64,000 bases of DNA from Treponema sp. (GTDB lineage Bacteria; Spirochaetota; Spirochaetia; Treponematales; Breznakiellaceae): positions 1-64,000 of the forward strand of contig JAISAQ010000053.1 in NCBI GenBank assembly GCA_031266775.1, written 5' to 3'. Positions within the stretch are counted from its first letter, which is position 1; every line of letters begins with the position of its first letter. The notes beneath the pieces are model-generated. The model had not been told where the DNA came from and made no database searches. It was given only the letters and a program-made list of their open reading frames with translations. The position numbers were made by a program, and so were the translations under genes. This document shows, in pieces, positions 25,857-34,853 of the stretch.

Positions 25857-28742
25857 TTAGTTATTTCTGAATTCGCTGTTTCTTGTTTTGAGCGCCTCCC
25901 TTTCATCAAAGACGGCATTGAGGGTGAGCATGTGGGCGCGGCGCAGCCACCAGAACGCCTGAATCAGCCGGCGGCGGAAATCTTTTTCCCGGCTGCCTCC
26001 GGTTTTCCGTAACTGCCGCGCCGCTTTTTCCGCCGCGTCCTTTACCATGGGCGAAGGATCGTTTTCCACTGCTTTGTTCAGTACGGAGCAAAAGAAGCGT
26101 CCCTTTTCGTCCGTATCAATTGCCAGGTCCGCAATCGCCCGTACATAGGCGTACCGCCAGTGAGGATTCGGTTCCCGGCAACCGGGATCAAAACCTTTGA
26201 GTTTCCTTTCGGCCGTGGTGTAATTTTCCAGTCTGTCCCGGGGATCTCCTCTGTCTTTTGCGGGCAGCGGTTTAAGATAATCGCGGAATTCACCGGCCAT
26301 ATCCCGGCACAGTTTTTCAAGCCTGTCCCCGTTGTTCCGCCGGTACAACAATGTGTATATGGCCGCGGCGGTATTTTTTGTGTGTACCGGGAACAGCTTC
26401 TCATCCAGCAGAACATTTCTTGAATTTCTGAAAGCCAAGAGCAGCGGTTTTATTCCTTTCCAGCACTCCCCTGTCTCATAAACAAGGCGGGCCGCGAGCC
26501 ATGCGGTTTCAAAAAAGAATGGTTCTTCTTCGGCATGTACTCCTCTTTTTTCCATCCTGCGCAGTAACGTCAGATGTTTTCCGCACCGGGCAAGAATTGC
26601 CGCGGCTTTTTGAGGCTGTTTTTCAAACAGGATTTTTATTTTTTCCCAAAAAAGATCGCACACCGCAAGAAATGTGTAGAGCCGGAAATATTCTTCGGGT
26701 TTTTCGGCAATGGCTTCGTCCATAAAAAAACCGGCATGCGATTCCGGCGTGTCAGGTTCACGGCGCGCCATGCCGCTGCTTGCGGTGCGGTGTATTTCCC
26801 GTACATTCGCAAACGTTTTTCCGTTTTCCCGCATGTATAACAGGCAAAGCCCGGCAAAATTTGTGTTGTACTGCCCCAGTGCCTTTTCAGGAAAAAATAC
26901 AATATTGTTCATGGTGTTTTCATGTAACGCAAAGTCAATAAAATCAAATTTCCCGTGGTTCTTTATATAGCGCATTACGTCAAGTTCATTTTTTACGCGG
27001 ATATTGCAGGCGGCATGCAACAGGGAAATATCCTTTTCTGCATCTTTATTTGTTCTGATAAAATACCCCGCAAAGAGAAAATTGTTGTCTGTGTAGTTCT
27101 TTCCATGCCAAAGGGGTGCGGATTCGTTCATATACCGCCACATAAAACCGGTGAGGGCGGGATCAATATCACCTGCGGAAAGAAGTATCGAAACAATGTT
27201 TGCCGGTGAATTTTGTATGCCTTCATCATGCGGCCAGACGGGGTTGTTTCCGGCTGTTTTATGTACATGTAAAAACCACATGGTGAAAATTGTATCAATC
27301 CACTTATGTGCCGGATAATATCCGTCGCCGCCGTTATCAGGTATTGCAAGCAGACGAAGAACAAAACCGGTATCATCAATGTAACCGGCGCACAAATCCC
27401 TGAAACCGCCTGATTCCAGAAGATTGTCAACCTTTTTTTGTATGTACCCGTTCTGGTTTTCAAGTATGTTATAAAGATACTGCCCCAGGAGGATTACTTC
27501 TTCTTTTTGAGGCTTTATGAACGGGAAATATTCCTGTAGAAAATCAATCACGTATTCCCCGGTTCCTCCGCCTGAATATTCCTTGAAATATCCGGGGGCA
27601 AACAGGCTGCCTGTGGGGAACGAGGCGGCTTTCCGGGCGGTTGTTTTGATAAATTTCCGGTATTCGCCGCCGTTCATCCCGCAAATATAATTCAGATAGC
27701 CGGCGATCACAGTATGCCGCGGCGTACTGTTCAAGTTGGGAAAAAACAGCCGTATTGTCCCTTTTACACAGCCCGGATCTTCCTGTTTTATCTTTTTCCC
27801 CGTAAATTTGAGAAACATATCCGCCTTCTTTTTTTCATCCGGCCTGATTTCCATACCGGTATACGGGCGGCGGCATTCATCATCCTTGTAAAAATCCTTT
27901 TGAATGGCGGTATCCAGCCAGTCGGGTCCGTACATGTTCCCCGGATCAAAAAATATTTCCGCGAGAATTCCGGTTGCCTCGGGAAGAGGTATGCCCTTGA
28001 ACAGCCCGTCAACCACATCCGTATTTCCTGTCAGCACCGCGTATCCCAAAAAAGGCAGAAACGCATAACTCCCGCCGTTCCACTGTGGAAGGCCCTGATA
28101 ATTTATCTCTCCGCCTTTGAGGGTTATATCGTATAGTGCCTTGCAGGATTCATGTCCCCAATAAAGAAAGGGAAGCAGCCTGTGATCCAGCATTGAAAGG
28201 GGGAGTCCCTCATATTCCGCTATTAATTCCGGTGCGTATTTTTTATTGAGATACGCTTCCATGCGTTTTGCGGGGGGATGGTTCTTTTTGTTGTTTCGTT
28301 TTGCCCGTTCGTATTTTTCACCAAAGGTTTTAGCGGTCTGGGCGTATTTTTTTATTTCTTCCAGAATTTCGGCGATATAGAAATGAAAAACGCCGCTTTC
28401 GTTATGAAACAATTCGGGAATTATCTGTATCCGCTCATATTCCAGTATACCGGCATCCAAAAAAGACAGCTTTTCCGGGCCGCCGAATAAAAAAAGGAGC
28501 TTGTGCATATACCGGGGCCTGTCCTGAAAAGGGGAAAGATACTTTTCCAGTTCGTAGAAATTTGTTTCGGAAAGAGGAGCGCCTTCGGCTGCGTCCTGCA
28601 GCAGGCTTTTTAATTCGTCTGTTACACCCGTCAGCTCCGGCCAGTAATCGGCATCTTCGAAAAACAAACCGCCTGTATCCCTAATCCCGGCGTGAAGGTG
28701 GCCGGCGCTTGCCGAAAATCGGGTCGAAGTATTTTTCCACAT
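25857..28742 (-). CDS. Large (961-aa) soluble protein of unknown function
   Basis: ATG 28742 follows AAGG at 7 bases but would overlap the preceding gene by 62 bases; a TTG at 28667, just before FFEDADYW, is a reasonable alternative start. No signal peptide or membrane segment is seen. The protein is helical throughout. LLHAACNIRVKNELDVMRYI (about 570-590) resembles one ankyrin-type repeat, and the last 150 residues resemble HEAT-type repeats, so a scaffold role is possible. No enzymatic motif is seen. It is the last gene of the operon with lspA. Confidence 0.65.
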   Translation of the reverse strand: MWKNTSTRFSASAGHLHAGIRDTGGLFFEDADYWPELTGVTDELKSLLQDAAEGAPLSETNFYELEKYLSPFQDRPRYMHKLLFLFGGPEKLSFLDAGILEYERIQIIPELFHNESGVFHFYIAEILEEIKKYAQTAKTFGEKYERAKRNNKKNHPPAKRMEAYLNKKYAPELIAEYEGLPLSMLDHRLLPFLYWGHESCKALYDITLKGGEINYQGLPQWNGGSYAFLPFLGYAVLTGNTDVVDGLFKGIPLPEATGILAEIFFDPGNMYGPDWLDTAIQKDFYKDDECRRPYTGMEIRPDEKKKADMFLKFTGKKIKQEDPGCVKGTIRLFFPNLNSTPRHTVIAGYLNYICGMNGGEYRKFIKTTARKAASFPTGSLFAPGYFKEYSGGGTGEYVIDFLQEYFPFIKPQKEEVILLGQYLYNILENQNGYIQKKVDNLLESGGFRDLCAGYIDDTGFVLRLLAIPDNGGDGYYPAHKWIDTIFTMWFLHVHKTAGNNPVWPHDEGIQNSPANIVSILLSAGDIDPALTGFMWRYMNESAPLWHGKNYTDNNFLFAGYFIRTNKDAEKDISLLHAACNIRVKNELDVMRYIKNHGKFDFIDFALHENTMNNIVFFPEKALGQYNTNFAGLCLLYMRENGKTFANVREIHRTASSGMARREPDTPESHAGFFMDEAIAEKPEEYFRLYTFLAVCDLFWEKIKILFEKQPQKAAAILARCGKHLTLLRRMEKRGVHAEEEPFFFETAWLAARLVYETGECWKGIKPLLLAFRNSRNVLLDEKLFPVHTKNTAAAIYTLLYRRNNGDRLEKLCRDMAGEFRDYLKPLPAKDRGDPRDRLENYTTAERKLKGFDPGCREPNPHWRYAYVRAIADLAIDTDEKGRFFCSVLNKAVENDPSPMVKDAAEKAARQLRKTGGSREKDFRRRLIQAFWWLRRAHMLTLNAVFDEREALKTRNSEFRNN

Positions 28743-28971
28743 CAACGCGCCTTAAAAGCTGTTTAAGGATAACCCGGTAAATAATAAAGGAAAGGGCAAT
28801 GGCAGCAATGAAGATGACCGGGAAACCCCATGCGGCCGCATTTTCCGGAAGCAGGGAGGCAAGAAAACGGGCGTACAGTACAAAGAGAAGGACAAAGCAC
28901 ATTACCGTTACCAGAATGTTGAAGACGGTCGCCCCCAGAATAAAAACAAGGGTATTGGCTTTTTTGTTCAT
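28681..28971 (-). CDS. Small membrane protein following lspA
   Basis: A 96-aa protein with two strong hydrophobic segments (about 8-35 and 48-68) and a basic C-terminal tail (RRVDVEKYFDPIFGKRRPP). Its ATG shares one base with the lspA stop (TAATG), so it is coupled to lspA. I recall similar small genes next to lspA in treponemes, but the function is unknown to me. Confidence 0.7.
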   Translation of the reverse strand: MNKKANTLVFILGATVFNILVTVMCFVLLFVLYARFLASLLPENAAAWGFPVIFIAAIALSFIIYRVILKQLLRRVDVEKYFDPIFGKRRPPSRRD

Positions 28972-29495
28972 TACGCGGCCCCTTTTTCGGTTTTTTTGGC
29001 TGTCAGCATGGTGATAATCAGAATAAGGCAGGAAACAACCACGCTGGCATCGGCAATATTGAAGGTAGGCCACCTGTCCATTCCAAGGAGCCCGTAGAAT
29101 TTTACGCTGATAAAATCGACCACTCCGTCCGGCCGGAAGATGCGGTCTATGATGTTGCCCAGCCCGCCGCCCATGATCCCCGCCACGGCCCAGCGCTGTA
29201 TGCCGGTAAGGTCGCTGGTCCTCCAAAAATACACAAGGAGCAGGATCAGCACAAGAAGCGGGATAACAATAAAAAGCGCGGGCCGGAGTGGCTCCGGAAT
29301 ATTTCTGCCAAGGCTGAACGCGATTGCCTTGTTCCGCACATGCCAAATTTCCAGAAAGCCGTTGTTGAATATGTCATATATCCTGACATTCTGGGGCCAG
29401 TGTCTGGCTATATATTCCTTGCTCACCTGATCGGCTATTAAAATGATAACCGTTAAAAAAAAGGGAAGTACCTTCTTCCTGAATGACACAGTCAT
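28971..29495 (-). CDS. lspA: Lipoprotein signal peptidase (signal peptidase II)
   Basis: A 174-aa inner-membrane aspartyl peptidase with four membrane segments. It cleaves prolipoproteins before the lipidated cysteine. Both catalytic aspartates are in conserved context: GNIIDRIF and FNIADASVV. The N-terminal ADQVSKEYI segment also fits. The window is rich in lipoproteins (21364, 23815, 49937, 52357, 59591, 63475), the expected substrates. It is third in its operon. Confidence 0.95.
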   Translation of the reverse strand: MTVSFRKKVLPFFLTVIILIADQVSKEYIARHWPQNVRIYDIFNNGFLEIWHVRNKAIAFSLGRNIPEPLRPALFIVIPLLVLILLLVYFWRTSDLTGIQRWAVAGIMGGGLGNIIDRIFRPDGVVDFISVKFYGLLGMDRWPTFNIADASVVVSCLILIITMLTAKKTEKGAA

Positions 29496-29540
29496 TTCCG
29501 CTCCATAAGTATGTTTTGTTCCGTATTTTACGGCCGGTAT

Positions 29541-30302
29541 TTACAGTCCCGTGGGAATATCCATAAACTCTGTATCCACCCCGAGTTCCGCGGCGCAACG
29601 CTCCATTACCCGGCGGACACCCCACACTTCGGTGGAATAGTGGCCTCCGGCTATCATGTTAAGGCGGCCTTCCAGCGCTTCATGATACACGCTGTGCGAC
29701 GCCTCCCCGGTAATGTAAAGATCCACGCCTTCCAGAATGGCCTGGCGGGCCTCGTCCGCGGCGCCGCCTGAAACCACCGCGGCGGTACGGTTTATATCCT
29801 TTCCAAAAGGATAAACCCCCAGCGGAGGCCGGCCCATAAAACCCGTCTTTTCCGCCGCCTTTTCCACGGAAAGAGGCTCCGCAAGTATCCCTTTATACCC
29901 TATTTTACGGCCATGGTACAGTCCAAAGGGCTCAATGTCCCTTAATCCCAGAAGTTCCGCAAGACCGGCGTTATTCCCAAGAACCGGATGCTGATCCAGG
30001 GGAAGGTGAACCGCGTAAAGGGAGATGTTGTGATCCAGGAGAAATTTGACGCGCCGCCGCAGGTTCCCTTCAATACGCAGCGGCGAACCCCAGAAAAGGC
30101 CGTGATGGACAAAGAGAAGGCCCGCCCCCGCCTTTGCCGCCCGTTCAAAACTTTCAAGGCTCGCGTCAACCGCAAAGGCGATCTTGGTTACATCCGAACC
30201 GTCATTGCCGACCTGTATGCCGTTCAGGGAAGGATCAATGCCGCCGAACCCTTCCAGATCCAGAAGATTTCTGAAAAAGGCGTCAAGCTGCGCCGTTTGC
30301 AT
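29541..30302 (-). CDS. Nif3-like dinuclear metal centre protein (YbgI/GTP cyclohydrolase I type 2 family)
   Basis: A 253-aa protein with metal-ligand motifs of the Nif3 family: LLFVHHGLFWG (about 77-87), LPLDQHPVLGNN, and GGHYSTEVWGVR near the C-terminus, where His and Glu complete a two-metal site. The ring-shaped hexamers of this family have no settled reaction. I start it at ATG 30302, 5 bases after the preceding stop, in preference to TTG 30347 inside that gene. Confidence 0.85.
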   Translation of the reverse strand: MQTAQLDAFFRNLLDLEGFGGIDPSLNGIQVGNDGSDVTKIAFAVDASLESFERAAKAGAGLLFVHHGLFWGSPLRIEGNLRRRVKFLLDHNISLYAVHLPLDQHPVLGNNAGLAELLGLRDIEPFGLYHGRKIGYKGILAEPLSVEKAAEKTGFMGRPPLGVYPFGKDINRTAAVVSGGAADEARQAILEGVDLYITGEASHSVYHEALEGRLNMIAGGHYSTEVWGVRRVMERCAAELGVDTEFMDIPTGL

Positions 30303-30307
30303 GCCTG

Positions 30308-31750
30308 TCACGGATTCAGTATATACCGAAAGTCCGGCAAAGTCCAAGACCGGATTTCCACATGGACATTGGCGCCGGGTTTCCGCAGATCCAGGACCCC
30401 GGCGCTGTTCCCGGACAAAAGGGCGGCGAAACCGGTAATTATGGCAACGGTACTGTCGACGAATGCTTTTCCCCCAAGCGGTGTTTTTCCGGTTCCGGGG
30501 AAGAGGATGCGGTATATGGGATGAGTTACCGGATACCCCGTGTAATCCAGCGGACCCGCCCCTTCAAGGGCCGCCAGTGCCGCCGGGCTTACGGCGTTCC
30601 GCAGGGCGGCATAAACGGCGTCATAGCGGTTTTTGCCGGGCCTCTTGTCCAGAATCCGGTCGGACATCAGGTACAGAACAGGAAGGGCCGGCCGGGGAGC
30701 GCTTTCGGGAACAAGGACGCGGGGTTTTCTTTGGGCGAACCAGTTCTCCGCCCGTATACGGACGGCGGTAAACCAGGACGAATTTCCGGGTATTTCCCGA
30801 AGGACGCGTTCTTCACCCTCGAAAACCGACCAGAGGGGACTTTCAATGGCGATAATGCCTTTTACGGCGGTGTATGCGGCGGCAAATTCGGCGCCCGCGC
30901 GGTATACCAGGGCGCCGCCGCCGGCGCCGTATCCCGCGAGGAACAGCGGGCTTCCCTGCGGCAGATAATTGCGCATAACAAGGGGAAGCAGGAAATCGAT
31001 GTCTTCGCGGCGGCCTGTTTCAAGGGCGCGGCCGTATGCATTGACCTTTTCCCGGACGGTACCCAGGCGGAAATTCCGCCAAATCCGCCTGATGGCCAGG
31101 GGCGAAGGGGGATAAGTCCGGCCGACGGCCGCTGCGGGGGAATCAAAACCCCGCCGGGAATAGCTTATCACGGTAAAACCGCGGTCCCGAAAGCCCGCAC
31201 ATATCAGATCGACGGCAGGGATGGAGCCTCCTTCAGGGGGAATCAGAAAAATAAAGGGCCGGGGCCCGGCCGCCGCGTTTCCGGTTTCCATATCCGGGGA
31301 AGGCTCAGTTTCCCCGTAGATACGCAGAAAATACTCCCGTTCGCCGTTTTGCAGGGCCAGTTCCCGCACTCCACTGGACGTGAAACGGCTGTCTGTGGCG
31401 GGCGAGAAAAAGAGGGCGGTAAAAACCGCCCCGGCAAAGATTGCAAAGCCGGGAATGGTAATGTGGAGGCCCGGTTCCCGGAAATCGCCGGAAGCGGGGC
31501 TTTCCGGATGTATGGCGCCGTGAAGCGCCGGCCGAACGGAAATCAGGCTGAACAGAAGCGCCGCGGCAAGCAGGGGGACGCATTCGGGCCTCCATCCATA
31601 AGCGGGAAAGATCCCTATGGCAATCAACAGGGCGGCCGGAGGCAGCCAGGAAATGCCGGAAATGCCCCAAAGTCCCTTGACAAAAGGCTGAATAAGGGGA
31701 AAAAAGAGAAAAAAAGCAACAATAAGCTCCGGAATTACTATTTCCCGCAT
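30308..31750 (-). CDS. Membrane-anchored alpha/beta-hydrolase-fold protein lacking the nucleophile
   Basis: A 480-aa protein. Residues 1-130 hold about four hydrophobic segments. After about residue 165 an alpha/beta-hydrolase-like domain begins (FIFLIPPEGG, then FTVISYSRRGFD). The nucleophile elbow should be Gly-x-Ser-x-Gly, but reads AGYGAGGGAL, without Ser, Cys or Asp. A later THPIYR could be the histidine. It may be a pseudoenzyme. It is the first gene of the lspA operon; a palindromic promoter region lies just upstream. Confidence 0.6.
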   Translation of the reverse strand: MREIVIPELIVAFFLFFPLIQPFVKGLWGISGISWLPPAALLIAIGIFPAYGWRPECVPLLAAALLFSLISVRPALHGAIHPESPASGDFREPGLHITIPGFAIFAGAVFTALFFSPATDSRFTSSGVRELALQNGEREYFLRIYGETEPSPDMETGNAAAGPRPFIFLIPPEGGSIPAVDLICAGFRDRGFTVISYSRRGFDSPAAAVGRTYPPSPLAIRRIWRNFRLGTVREKVNAYGRALETGRREDIDFLLPLVMRNYLPQGSPLFLAGYGAGGGALVYRAGAEFAAAYTAVKGIIAIESPLWSVFEGEERVLREIPGNSSWFTAVRIRAENWFAQRKPRVLVPESAPRPALPVLYLMSDRILDKRPGKNRYDAVYAALRNAVSPAALAALEGAGPLDYTGYPVTHPIYRILFPGTGKTPLGGKAFVDSTVAIITGFAALLSGNSAGVLDLRKPGANVHVEIRSWTLPDFRYILNP

Positions 31751-31756
31751 ATACTC

Positions 31757-31802
31757 CTACTATAATGTGATTGATCAATATGTACAGCTGGTATTATAGT
31801 AG
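31757..31802. promoter_or_regulatory. Perfect 10-bp inverted repeat holding back-to-back -10 elements
   Basis: CTACTATAAT (31757-31766) and ATTATAGTAG (31793-31802) are exact inverses, 26 bases apart. Each contains TATAAT, one per strand. They lie between the divergent lspA operon and HDOD gene. They could be paired promoters or an operator; no good -35 is seen on either side. Confidence 0.5.
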
Positions 31803-31892
31803 TATGTAAGGAATTTGTTTCGTTTGAAAATTTATCAAAGAGGCTTTTTCAAAATTTGATTTTGGGATTGACTCGAGTGCAAGGATATAAGT

Positions 31893-33386
31893 ATGCCTGT
31901 TCAGGAATTGGTTGTTGATGAAGCAAAGGTAAAAAAAGCAGTCCAGTCAGGAATTCCTCTGACCATTACTACTTTTACCCTTCCTCATGAGATAGAGTTG
32001 TATATTGAGCAGGTTATTACCGTTTTTCTCCGCCTCGTAAATCAGGAAAGACTAAAGGATTACATCGTATACTGCGTCCAGGAGCTGTCGGTAAACGCCA
32101 AAAAAGCCAACACCAACAGGGTTTATTTTAACGAACGGGGGCTGGATCTCTCCAATCCTGATGATTACAAAGAAGGAATGGCGAATTTCAAGGAAAATAC
32201 CCTCGGTAACATTGCCCATTATCTTCAGCTTCAAAAAGATCAGGGGCTGTACATCAAGCTGATATTCCAGATCAAGAACAATATTATCCATATTGAAGTG
32301 CGGAACAATGTGGCGGTTACCAAGACCGAGCTGATCCGTATTCATGACAAGCTGGCCCGTTCCCGGCAGTACAACAATCTGGAAGACGCCCTTTCGCAGG
32401 TTCTGGATGATTCGGAAGGCGCCGGGCTGGGACTGGTGATTCTGGTGCTGATGCTCAAAAAGATGGGCCTTGACGAGGATTGTTTCGACATTATGGGAAC
32501 CGAGAAAGAAACCATCGCCAGAATCGTGATTCCCCTGGAACAGACGCAGGTGGAAAACATATCGGTTCTTTCGGATACTATTGTCAATAATGTCAATTCA
32601 TTGCCCCAGTTCCCCGAAAATATCCTCATGGTTCAAAAGCTCATCAACGATCCAAAGTCCGACATGTCCAATATAGCCCGGCAGATTTCCATGGACCCGG
32701 CCCTGACGGCGGATTTGCTGAAAATTGTCAATTCGGCCCAGTACATGCTTTCCAAAAAGGTCGACAGCATCTCCGAGGCGGTCAAAATGGTGGGCATTCG
32801 GGGCATCAAGAACCTGTTGTATTCCTACGGGACGCAGAAGGTTCTTGGCGACGACACCGCGGACAAGAAGACGCTCTGGGAACATTCGTACAAAACTGCC
32901 TTTTACGCCTACAACCTTGTCAAGAATTTCAAAAAGGACAATAACCTTCTGGACGATGCGTATGTCGGCGGTATCCTGCACGACATGGGAAAGATCATTT
33001 TTTCCAATGTTCACCCGGATCTTCTGGACAAGATAAAGGGTTTCTGTTCCGAAAAAAACCTGCCGCCGTCTACCTTTGAAGATCTTGCGGCCGGTCTTAA
33101 CCACGCGGCAATAGGGGCTCTTATCGCCGAAAAGTGGAATTTTCCCGAGGGCCTTGTGGCGGCCATACGGTTTCACCACGATCCGGAATCGGCGCCCAAA
33201 GAAACCCGGAATCTTGTGGATGCGGTGTATTTGGCAAACATGTTCTGTGAATACGAGGCGGGAAACGTCACCTTTGATCAATTCGAATCCTCAATATTGG
33301 ATAATTACGGCATCAATACCAAAAAGCAGGTCGACAGCCTTTTGGAACGTTTCAGGCAGGGATTCAAGAAGGAAAATCAGAAATAG
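31893..33386 (+). CDS. HDOD-domain signalling protein with N-terminal HATPase-like domain
   Basis: A 497-aa protein. The N-terminal 210 residues resemble a histidine-kinase-type ATP-binding domain: ELSVNAKKAN (N box) and DDSEGAGLGLVIL (G box), but there is no phospho-acceptor helix. Residues about 225-465 are an HDOD domain (LPQFPENILMVQKLI, ISMDPALTADLLKIVNSAQY, GGILHDMGKIIF, LNHAAIGALIAEKW). HDOD proteins act in bacterial signalling and stress control. AAGGA precedes the ATG by 7 bases. A strong compound hairpin begins at its stop codon. Confidence 0.8.
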   Translation: MPVQELVVDEAKVKKAVQSGIPLTITTFTLPHEIELYIEQVITVFLRLVNQERLKDYIVYCVQELSVNAKKANTNRVYFNERGLDLSNPDDYKEGMANFKENTLGNIAHYLQLQKDQGLYIKLIFQIKNNIIHIEVRNNVAVTKTELIRIHDKLARSRQYNNLEDALSQVLDDSEGAGLGLVILVLMLKKMGLDEDCFDIMGTEKETIARIVIPLEQTQVENISVLSDTIVNNVNSLPQFPENILMVQKLINDPKSDMSNIARQISMDPALTADLLKIVNSAQYMLSKKVDSISEAVKMVGIRGIKNLLYSYGTQKVLGDDTADKKTLWEHSYKTAFYAYNLVKNFKKDNNLLDDAYVGGILHDMGKIIFSNVHPDLLDKIKGFCSEKNLPPSTFEDLAAGLNHAAIGALIAEKWNFPEGLVAAIRFHHDPESAPKETRNLVDAVYLANMFCEYEAGNVTFDQFESSILDNYGINTKKQVDSLLERFRQGFKKENQK

Positions 33387-33434
33387 GGAACCTCTGGAAA
33401 CCCCGGCCGGGTTTTGGAACAGGCACAGGTTCCC
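33386..33434. terminator. Compound hairpin with CCCGGCCGGG core
   Basis: Outer arms GGGAACCT (33386-33393) and AGGTTCCC (33427-33434) pair perfectly, and inside them AAACCCCGGCCGGGTTTT is a near-perfect palindrome. It starts at the stop of the HDOD gene and probably ends its transcript. A sibling of the same design lies at 46487-46527. Confidence 0.65.
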
Positions 33435-33506
33435 AACAGCAGATCTTCCCGCAAAACCCGGCTTGTGGACTTGTGCAGTTTCCGCATTTTTCTGTAATCT
33501 CGATGT

Positions 33507-34730
33507 GTGCCCTACGACAAAAAGCTCAATCAGTTTCAGATTGCGCAGACGAATAAATACAATGTATACCGCTGCCTGATACGGGAAGGACCCATTAACC
33601 GCGCGGCCATTGCCAAGCGGATGGATTTGAGTATTCCCACGGTCATGGCAATCGTGGACGATCTGTTCAAAAAGAAGATCGTGCGATCCATGGGCAAGGG
33701 CGAATTCGGGGTGGGAAAACAACCGGAAATTCTGGAGATAGAACCGGAGCGGTTTTTCTTTATAGGCGCCGATATAGGCCGCGGCACGATCCGCGTTGTG
33801 GTGAATAACGCGGCGGGGGAGCAGACTGCCTGTATGCGGGAGCCCACGGGGGACCCCTTTCCCGAGCGGGAATTTATCGCGCATGTGCGGAAACTCGTGT
33901 TGCAATTTGTGGAACAGCGCCGCATTGACGCCGCCCGCATTCTGGGGGCCGGCATCGCCATGCCGGGGCTCATAGAACGTGGTACGGGAAAGGTTGTCAT
34001 TGCGCCCGATTTTGGCTGGAAGGATATTCCCCTGCAGAACTGGCTGCAGGAGGGCGTGCCATATCCTGTTCTGGTAAAAAATTCAACCCACGCGCTGGCC
34101 GTCAACGAAAGCTATATTCCCGGCGTTGACGATGTGCATACTACCTTCTGCGTAAATCTGGGCTACGGCATAGGCGCCGCCATTATCACCGGGGAAGACC
34201 TCTATGACGGAACCGGCGGCATCAGCGGCGAATTGGGACACTGCGTGGTTGATCAGGACGGCCCCCTCTGCAAATGCGGCAACACAGGCTGCCTGGAGGC
34301 GGTCGCTTCCGGGGAAGCCATTGCGCGTCAGGCGCAGACCTTTATTGCCCATCACGGCCGTTCGGTAATGACGGAACTCTGCGGGGGAAACGCGGCAAAC
34401 ATTGACGCAAAAATGGTTTTCGAAGCCGCAAACGCCGGAGACAGCCCCGCGCTCAAGATTATCAATACGGCGGCCATGTATATAGGCATAGGGATCTCCA
34501 TGGCGGTGAACATACTTGATCCGGACCGGGTGGTTGTCTGCGGCGGGCTTGTACGGAACGGCCCTTGTTTTCTTGAAAAAATACAGGCCAGCATGGAAGA
34601 ACATGTAGTAACCAGGGCAAGCCGCAGCCTGCTGCTTTCCGCCGGAACCGGAGGGGAATACAGCACGGCGAACGGGGCCTGCCGGGTGCTTATGAACGCC
34701 CTCTGGGCCCAGCGGGCGCTGCCCATATAG
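33507..34730 (+). CDS. ROK-family transcriptional regulator (NagC/XylR type)
   Basis: A 407-aa protein: N-terminal winged helix (about 8-68, with GPINRAAIAKRMDLSIPTV) followed by a ROK sugar-kinase-like domain with GADIGRGTIRV (about 86-96), GISGELGH and the zinc motif CKCGNTGCLE. ROK regulators repress sugar genes until they bind the sugar or its phosphate. It precedes and probably controls the ABC/isomerase cluster. The GTG start has no Shine-Dalgarno; TTGTGC (33471) and TGTAAT (33493), 16 bases apart, would start transcription at the GTG, giving a leaderless mRNA. Confidence 0.85.
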   Translation: MPYDKKLNQFQIAQTNKYNVYRCLIREGPINRAAIAKRMDLSIPTVMAIVDDLFKKKIVRSMGKGEFGVGKQPEILEIEPERFFFIGADIGRGTIRVVVNNAAGEQTACMREPTGDPFPEREFIAHVRKLVLQFVEQRRIDAARILGAGIAMPGLIERGTGKVVIAPDFGWKDIPLQNWLQEGVPYPVLVKNSTHALAVNESYIPGVDDVHTTFCVNLGYGIGAAIITGEDLYDGTGGISGELGHCVVDQDGPLCKCGNTGCLEAVASGEAIARQAQTFIAHHGRSVMTELCGGNAANIDAKMVFEAANAGDSPALKIINTAAMYIGIGISMAVNILDPDRVVVCGGLVRNGPCFLEKIQASMEEHVVTRASRSLLLSAGTGGEYSTANGACRVLMNALWAQRALPI

Positions 34731-34768
34731 TCAAATTTACCGCGCAACGGAAAAAACGAAAAAATTTC

Positions 34769-34797
34769 TTGACAAACGGGAAAAGCGGGTTTATACT
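34769..34797 (+). promoter_or_regulatory. Promoter of the ABC transporter/carbohydrate operon
   Basis: TTGACA (34769-34774), 17 bases, TATACT (34792-34797), about 57 bases before the first permease. It is the only strong promoter seen ahead of the cluster. Confidence 0.7.
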
Positions 34798-34803
34798 TTT
34801 ATC

Positions 34804-34816
34804 TTAATTGCATTAA
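34804..34816. promoter_or_regulatory. Candidate ROK-regulator operator
   Basis: TTAATTGCATTAA is a perfect inverted repeat of TTAAT around TGC, starting 7 bases after the -10. A+T-rich dyads at the start of transcription are typical targets of ROK repressors such as XylR, so the neighbouring regulator is the obvious candidate. Confidence 0.4.
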
Positions 34817-34853
34817 TTTAGACGATTTAACTTATTATGACGGAGGGTATACG

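Noticed and set aside
30362..31765. 467-codon open frame antisense to the hydrolase-like gene
   Set aside because: Low-complexity Gly/Arg/Lys-rich translation, mirror of a high-G+C gene, no motifs. The opposite strand encodes clear membrane segments and fits the operon.
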